Source: Seriola aureovittata
Lineage: Eukaryota; Chordata; Actinopteri; Carangiformes; Carangidae
NCBI RefSeq assembly: GCF_021018895.1
Contig: NC_079368.1
Span: 1,271,001-1,335,000 of the forward strand
DNA: 64,000 bases
Reading direction: 5' to 3'
The notes below the pieces were generated by a model. The model searched no databases. It saw only the letters and a program-made list of their open reading frames with translations, and was not told the origin of the DNA. Below, piece by piece: positions 48,611 through 60,261 of the stretch (the first letter of the stretch is position 1; each line of letters starts with the position of its first letter). The position numbers and the translations under genes are program-made.

Positions 48611-49799
48611 GCAAGTCCTTCTGTTGTTAAGACAAACGGAGGATCAGCGTCTGAAGGGTGTTAAGTAATTTAATGTAACATAAATGATTAAGATCATTTT
48701 TTAAAATTCCAATCAAAGGTTCAATTTTGTCAACCAGTGATTCTCAGTGATAATTTGAGTGAGAAAAACAATACTGAGTTGTACATCTGTGTGCATGAAC
48801 TACTTAACATACACCTTCAAAATAAAAGGAGTCAGTCAGTACATATTCTTAAGGTAATATAATTAGTTTTTTCTAAATTAAAGCTAAGATTAATAATTAT
48901 TATCTTACAGCATGTGTCCAGTATGCTGCTCATAATAAAGGGAGCATGTAAACTAGAGCTGTAGATGGAGCTTCTTTTATTATTAATGCATCATTTGTAT
49001 GAGAGAACTGAGATATAACTCTTGCTTTAACAATCAAAGAGGAACTGCGTAGTGGATAACAGCTGTAATTGCACATGTATTAGCCTGTGCTTGCGTTTAG
49101 CTTGCTTAATCATTGATAACTGCATTATATAATCTCCATGTTTTTACTCAGGAAGATCCACAATATAGAATATGAACATTTCACCTAATCTGACTGCATG
49201 ACCAACAACTTGATAGCTTTTATTTGTGCAGTACAAAGTGCTTTAACAAACGACAAATGAGATACAGTAATGAAATGAAACAGTAAGAAATAAAAGCAGA
49301 TAAATGTCATATAGTCCAGGAGATATAAAATGATACTAGTGAATTAAAAACTAGTTTAAAAGTGTGTTTTTATTAGATGTTTAAAAGAAAACACATATGC
49401 GTACATGCACAGTCACTTTTAGTAGCGAACCTGGACTTAGGAACAGAGACTGCTGCACTTCTAAGGGCTCAGCAGGTCAGAGATGCAGCTTGAAACAAAT
49501 CTATTTTCTGCTTTAAGTAAGTGATTGATATAATTTATAACAGTATTATGGAAGTAATGGGAAGTCTATGAAAGGATGCTGAAGTTGCAACTTAAGAAAA
49601 CACACGAAACAGACAAACACAAACAGCTTGAGAAAACATCTTCATCAGTTTGACAACACATGAGCTGCAAATACTCACAACACAACACAAGTGTTTCCAG
49701 GGGACACTAAACAGTGATGAACCTGGCCTGCTCACAATTGGGCATTGAACAAGGTTCATTGCTTTGTATGTTATTTTTTTGCTTCAAGTCCAATAGCGA

Positions 49800-49889
<90 letters not shown>

Positions 49890-52800
49890 CAGGAGAGAGG
49901 TCTCAGCGCCACTGTACAATGTGCTGTCTTCTCGAAGCTCCAGTTAAAGGGCAGATCAGCTGAAGACGTTTTCGTTCTATTTTTTCACTGAGTGCAGAAT
50001 TCAGACATTTACAGTGATTCAGACAGGATGAGACAAAGGGATGATTATACTGAGAAACCATTTGGACTTGGTTTTTTAATTTGAGATCTCAATCAAAATT
50101 CCTCTCCAGATGACTTGGTATTAGTTGGCATCAAGTTTCCCATTGATTTCAACCATCAGGCTCAGTGAGGCAAATGTAATTATCTCCGTCTTACCCTTGT
50201 TAAATGGGAAAGTTATAGGACATCATGACTCAGTATCATCAAAGCAAACTACAAGAGGGTTGACAGGAAGATATAATTCTGTAAAAATGAAGCAATATGC
50301 TGTTTCTATCCATTATATGTTCAAAGGGAAGCACACAGACTGAAAGGTTGTAAGGAAGAGAGAAAAGTTTGAAATCATACTTCTCACTAGAGGTAGACCA
50401 GTTTGTGGTTGTATTGTAATATTGCAATAACTGCTTTGTCCTTGGCTTTCTTATTTATGGAATAAGAAATAAAGGATGTTGTCTTCTCTTCAAAGCCTGC
50501 GAACAAGAAGGCAGCACCACTCAACGCAGAGCTTTGTCACAGCCAGAGAGGCAAAGGCAAAGAGAAGAGAGCTGTCTCCACCTCTGCCAAACCTCCGCCA
50601 GGTTAGCTCATCCTCTCTTTACAAACTATACTTTCAATTATCCCAGATGGAAAACGGGAAGCAGCAGCAGAGAACAAACAGCTGCTGCAGTATATGGATT
50701 AAATGATTGTTTTAGAATGTGGACTGTTTATTAGGTACAGATGTAAGCATGGATATAGACATATAATGTGTACATAACATAGCGTAACAGATTGCACTGA
50801 ACATGTCTCACATTATTAGAATTATCATTTGATTCAACTCCTGTGCAAAAATACAATGTTTTTTTTGCACAGAATGTTTCATATTAACATATTTTTAATC
50901 CTAATACCTGTTACAATCAGTTTCAGTGTTATTAAACTGTGTTTACATTTGATTTCTTTATTTGTTGATGAACTTTTCACACTATACTGCGTGACTGTAT
51001 TTTCCTTATGGCTGGGAAATCTGCAGTAATGTACATTTCTCACTGATGTCAATAAGTTTTAATGTTTCAGAACATCATCCTCCCGTTTGTTTTCCTATTT
51101 TGGATTTTATTTGTTGTTCTGAATACAAGTATGTTTTTTAAACATTAATTGTTTTAATAATAACATCAGTGTTGTTACTGGAGAGTTACAGCACATTAAT
51201 GTCAAGGTTACACTGCTTTATCAAGTGTGTAATAACAGTTTTTCCATGTCCTAATAATCAGTTTCTGAAGTAGAATGAAGCAGATGAATTCTGGCCTCCA
51301 TGTCTCCTCACTGTGTGTTTTCTCTACTGTAGCTGTGAAGAGGAAGAAGAGGAAGATGGGAATGTACAACCTGGTCCCCAAAAAGAAGACCAAGGCCCTT
51401 AAACAGCAGGAGAAGGCAGGTGCATTTATTTATTAGGCCACCAATGAAATCATAGATTTCTCTGGTTTGAGATTTGTGATGATGTAAGAACACAACTCAA
51501 CAACATATACAACAGAGGTCTAGTTGTTTTTAGACAGGAGAAGTTACAGATTGGAACTTTAAATCTGATCAGTCACAGCATTTAGCTGTTAGTGTCTGCT
51601 GCCACACTAATGCCTCAGTTCAAATAAAGCCACTTTGTGGGCGTATGAGCTACACTGTACCTGCCAGGTGAGTGTGATGCCTGACACTGGAACATTAGTG
51701 ACATGCTGTGCATAGGTGGCACATGCCTTGACTTCTGGCATCACTCACAGGCTCTACCTGTGCTAGCAGCAGCACAAACACTGGAACAGTTTTTAAATGG
51801 GATTGTTTGATTCTTCTTCTAAAACATGTAATCGTAACCTGCAACCAGCTCAATAATGGCAAAATAAGAGCATAATAAATAAAGATAAGGTAGCCAAGTA
51901 AAAACAGTTGAGTTATTACCACTAACTGATATGTTTGTCTTTCTTCCCTGACAAAAAGTGTCTTCTTTAACTTCCTGTCTTTATATCTACAAGTCTTGAT
52001 AAGTACAAATGTCACCTGTTTTCAATCAGAAAGAGGAGCCAGGAGTCAGTGTGGAGAAGAGCCGAGCTGCAGCAGATGAAAAAGCAGTGATTCCACCAGA
52101 GGCTCTGAAGGTCGCAGAACAGACAGCTGTCAGAAAGGAATCCCTGAAGGAAGCAGAAGCAGGAGAAGGCAGCCATGTTGAATACACAGAGCTGGCTTTG
52201 GACTGTCTTGACCTGAAGGCTCAGGAGGAGCTGCTCTCACCTCCCACCTCAGGTGATTACAGCATCTCAGTCAGTGATGTGACTTCATAAGAATTCACCT
52301 GAATTCATGATGTCCCCTTTTTCTTCTACAGAATGAATGAGTAGTTAAAGGTCACACAGGTCAGTTTCTTGGTGTGCTGTGTAGTGAAGTAACAATGTGT
52401 GTGTGCAGGTGTAGCAGTGGATGCTGATGTGACGGAAACACACCTGGCTGAGGAGTTACCTCTGTGCTGCTGTCGTATGGAGACTCCTCACTGTGGAGGC
52501 AGCCTGTCCTCACTGGAGCAGACCTGCATGGCCATGGAAAGCACGGATGGAACAGTAAAGATGATCTAAATGAATAAAAACACCACTTTGATATTGGAGT
52601 GTTATTAAATATCAGATAAAAACCAGAGACGTGTTTAACCAGACAACAGAAAACAGTGAATACATGTTGGATATGATCAAACTAAAAACTATATCAAATC
52701 TGGAGCTGGGGGTCATGATGAGTTCAAATGCACTGGTGGTTTTGAAACCTTTTGGTTTTAATGTTGTAACAGTATGGTTGCTTATTTTTGTGAACGCCTC

Positions 52801-55800
52801 CTTTATTTCCTCTCCACAGCCAAGTCCTTGCCAGAGACGAGTGATGAAGCAGGAAATGATGCGACCCTCCAACGCGGTCCAGCTGCTGGTTCTGTGCGAG
52901 GACCACCGGGCCGGTATGGTCAAACACCAGTGCTGCCCTGGCTGTGGACTCTTCTGCAGGGCGGTGAGGGGAAACAGAGCAAACTGATGGTGTAGATACA
53001 TCATGTTATGTAGTTACAGTAGAAGTTCCAAGGGAAAATTTCAAGTAGATTTCTTCTGCCTTTTTCTTCACTTTCATTGTCTCTGTCTCCTCCTAGTGTT
53101 TGTTTTTTGTCTTTCTCTTAAACCCTCCTGTTTTACTGTTTCTCTTCCTTCTTATTTATGTCCATGTCCCTCTTGTCTCTCTTCCTATCCTCTGTGTCCA
53201 TCTTAATCTTCTTCTTCCTCTCCCTCCTCTCCTCCCTCTCCATCCGCCTCAAACTCTAAAGCAGTGATTTCTAACTAGTGGTACATGAACCTCAGAACAT
53301 ACTTTTGCAGTTAGTGGACAAATTGTTGAGCAGTTCAGCTACTCTCAAAGAGTAAAATTATTATTATCATTACTGTTATTGTTGTTGTTGTCGTTGTTGT
53401 ATTCAAAGAGTAATAGTAGTAAAACAGTTTGAATAAGTAGGTAAAGGTAATGAATCAATGGTTGAAATAACTAAAAGTGAATATTTGTTATAGTTACCTG
53501 AAAGAAAGTGTAGAGTGGGGCGTCCACTATTCCGAAGGTCGATGGTTCAATTTCCAGGACCTCCAATCCGCATTTCAAAGTGTCCTTGGGCAAGATACTG
53601 AACCTCGATGTATCATGTGTGTGTTTGTTTTTGAGTGTGTGTGTGTGAGTGTGTGTGGGAATGGTGGTTGTTGGTTATGGATAAATGGTTGAAATAGATA
53701 CAAGAAGTTAGGGATAATTGGTAAAGGTCAAAAATGAACAGCTGAAATAGTCAGATATCAGTGGATAAAAAGGTGCAGAGAAGTGATGGATAAGTTATGC
53801 AAGTAGATGTAGATTAAATTAGAAAAAATTAGAATTATTTGCCAGATTACCGTTGTCAGATTGTCAGGTAAAGTAATGGATACAGTGCCTTGCAAAAGTA
53901 TTCACCCCCTTGGTGTTTTTCCTATTTTGTTGCCTGAAACCTGTCATTTAAATAGATTTTTATTTGGATTTTATGAAATGGATCTGCAGAAAATAGTCCA
54001 AATTGGTGAAGTGAAATGAAAAAAAAAATCAAATCACTCCGAGAACACCATCCCCACAGTGAAGCATAGTGGTGGCAGCATCGTGCTGTGCGGAAACACT
54101 GGGACATTCTTGAGGAAAACCTGTTTCAGTCTTCCAAAGATTTGAGACTGGGACAGAGGTTCACCTTCCAGGAGGACAATGACCCTAAGCTTACTGCCAA
54201 AGCAACACAGTAGTTTAGGGGAAAATATTTACACGCCTTGGAGTGGCCTAGTCAAAGCCCAGAGCTGCAGCAGTTTTGCCTTGAAGAATGGGCAGAAATC
54301 CCAGTGGCTAGAGACATACCCCAAGAGACTTGCTAGCTGTAATTGCTGCAAAAGGTGGCTCTACAAAGGGCTGATTTTGGGGGGGTGAATAGTTATACAC
54401 GCTCAAGTTTTCAGATTATTTTAATCCTATTTTTTAAATTTGTTTCACAAAGAAATGTTCTGCATCTTCAAAGTGGTGGGCATGTTGTGTAAATCAAATT
54501 ATACAAACCCCCTAAAATCCATTTTAATTCCAGGTTGTAAGGCAACAAAACAGGAAAACTGCCAAAGGGGGTGAATACTTTTGCGAGGCACTGTCTATGG
54601 TTGATACAGAGAGCTTGAAAATAGAAAAATAGAAACCTGGATAAACAGGTGAAATACTAAATGTTGAAATAGAACAGCTAAAGAGCTAAAAGTAGCCCGG
54701 TGGATTAAAGTTCTGCTACTCCAAGTGGTGGGAAAGCAAACTTGACCAAACCCACCTAAACATTGATGGTTCAACTGGATGTAAAAAATTATTTTAACAA
54801 TGTCTCCCTTTATGTAATTGAAAGTGTTTAATAACATCAGCTTTAAAATCAATTCAAATTCAACTGGAAAATAGAATGTGGTGTGTATGAAGGAATCTCA
54901 CAGGGTTTTTGGTACATCAAGTTAAGAAGCTTTAATGGTTTTTCGCTCTGCCAAGAAGAAAAAGAAACTTGACAGTTTCAATACTTTGGATATTTAAATC
55001 CTGAACTTCTTCACTTTAACCTCTCCTCTGTCTGTCCCACAGGGCACCTTCATGGAGTGCAGGCCATATGGAAGCATCTCCCACCGCTTTCACCGCAACT
55101 GTGCCTCCATCTTGAAGGACTGCAGATTTTGCCCTCACTGTGGAGAAGACGTCAGCGGAGCAAAGGAGGTCACGGTGCCGAAGGCCGATCAGTCGCCCTC
55201 TGTACCCAGATCTAACCCCAGGCTGTCACTTCCAGCTGTGCCCACGCTGGCCACCCTCCCCTCAGGACCAACCAGACCTGCTGTTCCACAGATACTCAGA
55301 GCCAAGAAGACCAGCGAGCCTCAGAGGAACAGAGACGAGAGCCCGAGCAGGTGACACAACATGTGCTCTCATCTTACTTAGAAGGATGCAGATACATTTG
55401 AAATTACTGAACTCACAACTATTTTATAAAAATCCAGTTTATTCCAAATAAAAATCTCACTGCTTGTTTTCTTCTCCAAGGTTGAAAGGCGAGGCTGCAG
55501 AGAGACAACCTAAAGAGTCACTGGAGAGCATCCTGATGGCACTGGATGATGAGAAGTAAGGTTAACCAGGAAATATTTGGACATCAGTCTGCAAAAAATG
55601 CAGCCTGGCCGCCCAGTCTGCACTCTTATGTCAATAACTGATTGAGAACTTTATTCTTTTTAGCCTGAAACCAAAGAAAGTGAAATACCCCACAAGGCAG
55701 CTGTACATCTCTGCAAAGCAGGGAGAGCTCCAGAAGGTCATTCATCTCTTAGGTAACCTACATATGTGATTTGAGTGAGTGAATTCAGCTACAATAACTT

Positions 55801-56860
55801 AATGTACACTCACTGAGCACTTACAGGGTTTCTACTGATGTATTCTAAACCAGGCTGCCTGCTGGACCTAAGGTGCCCCCCCCCCTCCGACCCTAAGCAT
55901 CAGGAACTTTGGGGTTGGTTCGGTTGGAAACCTAGATGTAATGAAATGTAATAATCTCTCATCAACCAGCTCTTTGTTCGCTGTGTGTGAAAATCCAGGA
56001 GATCAGCAGTTTGAGAGACACTCAGACCAACGTCTGACACTTGTCACGGTCATATTACGTCTTCATTCTGATGTTTGATGAGAACATGAACTGAAGCTCC
56101 TGACCTGGATCTGCAGGAGTTTATCTGCCCATCCTTGTGCCATTCTGCCACCATCAGCAACTTTGCACAGCCATTGAAGTCACATGATTGGCTGTTTGGA
56201 TAATCGCGTGAATAAGCAGGTGTACAGGTGTCCCTAATAAAGTGCTCAGTGAGTGTATGTTTTTTTTAATACCTGTATTATCACACTGGTGCACCAAACT
56301 TTGTACATTACAGTTGATGGGAAGGACCCCAACTTTTTGATGGAGGGCCAAAGCAAACGCACCCCTCTCCATGCCGCAGCTGCTGAAGGCCACCATGAGA
56401 TCTGCCACATGCTGGTCCAGGTGAGGAGACCGGGGCTTCACCACAGGAAATACAGGTGTATTTCTCGCTGGACAAAAACTGTCAGACTGATGCATATTTG
56501 GTCCTAACATTAGGCCTTGAATTAAAAGCATTTTGTCAACTTTCTAAACTTAAGAACTCACCTCTGTCTCAGTCCGACCATGTATCCTTTTCCTCATGTG
56601 GACCCATGACAGTCGCGATCATACACATATCAAAACAAAAGGTTAAATGCTATTTTAACATGCCAGACTTAAATCCCCCTTCAGTACCATGGATAGCGAC
56701 TGTGGTGTGCTTTTAACTAGTCTGAACCAAGAGAAATGAATTCAATGTTTTAAAGCTGCAGGAGGCAGTGCTCCATGTTAGCTGTTAGCTGCTGTTAACT
56801 GTTACCAACATGTCCCCTGCCCTGTCCAGAAATCCTGTCAAGGTCACTGTCTTACAGTAA

Positions 56861-56928
<68 letters not shown>

Positions 56929-56958
56929 TGTCTGTCTGTGTGTGTGTGTGTGTGTGTG

Positions 56959-57033
<75 letters not shown>

Positions 57034-60000
57034 GTAGGCTGGAGCCAACCTGGACATGTTCGATGAGGAGCAGAGAACACCACTGATGGTGGCCTGTGAA
57101 AACAACCACCTGGACACAGTGAAGTACCTGCTTAGAGCTGGAGCAGCCATCAGCCAAAAAGTGCGTCTGGACACAGTCTGTTGGATCATCTCAGTTTCCT
57201 ACTGTCAAATTCTGCTTCTTCATCCATCCCTCTGTCCAGTCTCACTCTATCAGCTGCTGCCACTGCTCAGTCCGTTCAACCACTAGTTTTAAAATCACAA
57301 AATGAAGGTTATTATTTTCACCATCTGAAGAACTTATTTTAGGGTAGCATCTCTCAACGGGGGCGGTTCAGAGACAGATGACTGAATTGACCATAGGTTG
57401 TACTGAGTAGGGATGGGTGTCGTTAAGAGTTTAACGGTACTGCTACTTTTATCGATCCCACTTATCAATCCGGTACTTTAACGGGAATGTTATCGGTACT
57501 TTTTTGTCATTTTGTAAGAAAAAAACAAAACAAATGAAGAACAGAATTAACATTACTTATTTTCTCATAGCATTGCTTAACAAACGAACAAAGAACGTGC
57601 CCATAACAATCAAATGACTATTGGTTACTTTTCATCATTAACCCATGTTTGTATAAATACAAGATGTAACTAGGTGCAATACTAGTGACATTTGAAAATG
57701 AATTAGTGCAGCTTTAAATGTGATTTCGTCAGTGCACTATACACCAATCAGCCATAACATTATGGCCACTGACAGGTGAAGTGAATGACACTGATTATCT
57801 CGTTACAATGGCACCTGCCAGTGGTGGGATATATTAGGCAGCAAGTGAACATTCAGTCCTGAAGTTGATGTTGGAATGGGTAAGTGTAAGAATCTGAGCG
57901 ACTTTGACAAGAGCCAAATTGTGATGTCTAGACAACTGAGTCAGAGCATCTCCAGAGCTGCAGGTCTTGTTGGGTGTTCCCGGTCTGCAGTGGTTAGTAC
58001 CGACCAAAAGTGGACAACCGGAAGGATAAGGGAGGACATGTGGTGAACCGGTGACAGGGTCATGGGCGCCAAAGGCTCATTGATATGCGTGGGGAGTGAA
58101 GGATAGTCCGTGTTGTCCGAGCCCACAGAAGAGCTACTGTAGCACAAACTGACGAAAAGGTTAATGCTGTCTCTGATAGAAAGGTGTCACAACACACAGT
58201 GCATGGCAGCTTGCTGCATGTGGATGGTCAGAGTGAGCCCTGACCCCTGTCCACCGCTGAATATGGGCACGTGAGCATCAGATCTGGACCACCGACCAAG
58301 GAAGTAGGTGACCTGGTCTGATGAATCAAGTTTTCTTTTACATCATGTGGACAGCCGGGTGCGTGTCCATCGCTTACCTGGGGAAGAGATGACACCATGT
58401 GCACTTTGGGAAGAAGGCGAGTCAGCGAGGGCAGTGTGATGCTTTGGGCAATGTTCTGCTTGGAAACCTTGGGTCCTGCCGTTCATGTTGATATTACTTT
58501 GACATGTACCACCAACCTAAATATTGTTGTACTCCTTCATTGAAGTGGTATTCCCTAATGGCAGCGGCCTCTTTCAGCAGGAGAATGATGCCGCCGCCCT
58601 GCAACTGTGCTCAGATTCCTTAGATCTCAATCCAGTTGAGCGTCTCTGGGATGTGCTGGACAAACAAGTCCGATCCATGGAGCCCCCACCTCACAACTTA
58701 CAGGACTTAAAGGATCTGCTGCTAGAGTCTTGGAGATACCACAGGGAACCTGTTGGTCTGTGGAGTCCATGCCTTGATGGGTCAGAGCTGTTTTGGCGGC
58801 AAAAGGGAGGCCTACATAAAAATAGGCAGGTGATCATAATGTTATGGCTGATCTGTGTCAGACAAATTTTAATGGTAGAATATAGGGTATAAGTGTATGG
58901 AGTCCTCAGAAGTCTGTGATTCATCTGGAAGGAAGGAGGACTCTCTCATTAAGTGATAAAAGTACACCATTGTAATTAACCTCTCCATCTCTAAGCCTGG
59001 ACTCGTCTTCAGAGGGAGGGAAAGGATTAGGTACAGAAGATTTCTGAATTGAGACACATTCTTCATTATATCTTTTCCAATATCCTCTGAGTTTTAATTC
59101 ATTGAGTCCAAGCACCAATGAAATGCCCTTTTCTTTTGACATGTTACAGTGGTGGCAGCAGTGCAGTGTTGTTCAATGTGAATCATGTTGTCATCCCAGG
59201 ATATCATGGGTTTCACCTGTCTGCATCTGGCAACTAAACTGGGACATTATGACATAGTCCATCATCTGGTGTCCAAGGCTTCCAAACACATAAACTGTCA
59301 GGTAAAAACATACATTACCTCATTGACTAACTGCTGCTAAGAGCTAATGCTGTGTAAATAAAGAGTGGTGTGTTTGAGTTTCACATCGTGTGTCTGTGTA
59401 GGATGACGGGGGATGGACTCCCATCACCTGGGCCATCGAGTACAAGCACAAGGAGATGGTCCGCCTGTTGTTGTCCAGAGGGGCCGATGTTAACATCAGA
59501 GACAAGGTCAGTTCCTGGTTTAGATTCCTTCAGTGTCAGTGGTTCAGGAAATCAAACAGACCCAGTGATTCTAACTGTTAAAAACACTGAATGAAGCAGT
59601 TTGACATTTAAAGTCAGTGTTTGAGCGACGCTGTACGGAGGACAGAGACTCAGGGAAGAGTTGGAGCTGACATTGATGCTAACCTTTGTTCTGATTGTTT
59701 CTCTGATAATTTATGAAGCAGATGTTCAGCAGGTTTTTACCAGCAGCTGAATTATCCACAGTAGAAACATCATGAAGCAGTTTAACTTTAAAACTCAGAG
59801 ATTCACTGACGCTCTTCAGTGACACAGGACAGGACGTCTCCAGCAGCTGGGAGCTGAGCTGTCTAACATTTCCTCAGCTTGTTTCTCTGATAACTTCAGA
59901 TCCAGACGTCCGACGACTAAAATCCTTCATCTGGTTCAAATATAGAGCTGAAAACCACCAAGGTGTAAAAAGTGTATGTGGCTTAAAACTCGATAAAAGT

Positions 60001-60226
60001 CAATGTTGAGCTTCTGTCAGACAAACACACTGACACATGATCATAGAGGATATGATGTCACTGACAGGCGACCAATGAAACATTACCATGATTAAAATCA
60101 CAGATTTCTCTGGTTTGAGAATTGATGGAAACATTTGTAAGAACATGTAAGAACACAATTGAACAACATATAGAACATAGGTCTAGTGGACTAATTTAAT
60201 TATTATTGTTCATTTATTATTAACTG

Positions 60227-60261
<35 letters not shown>

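Noticed and set aside
58921..59142. 73-codon reverse-strand frame ([16 protein letters not shown]...)
   Set aside because: Looks protein-like in composition, but I recognise no family, there is no supporting exon structure, and it lies in an ehmt1 intron next to a Tc1 element; probably chance or repeat-derived.
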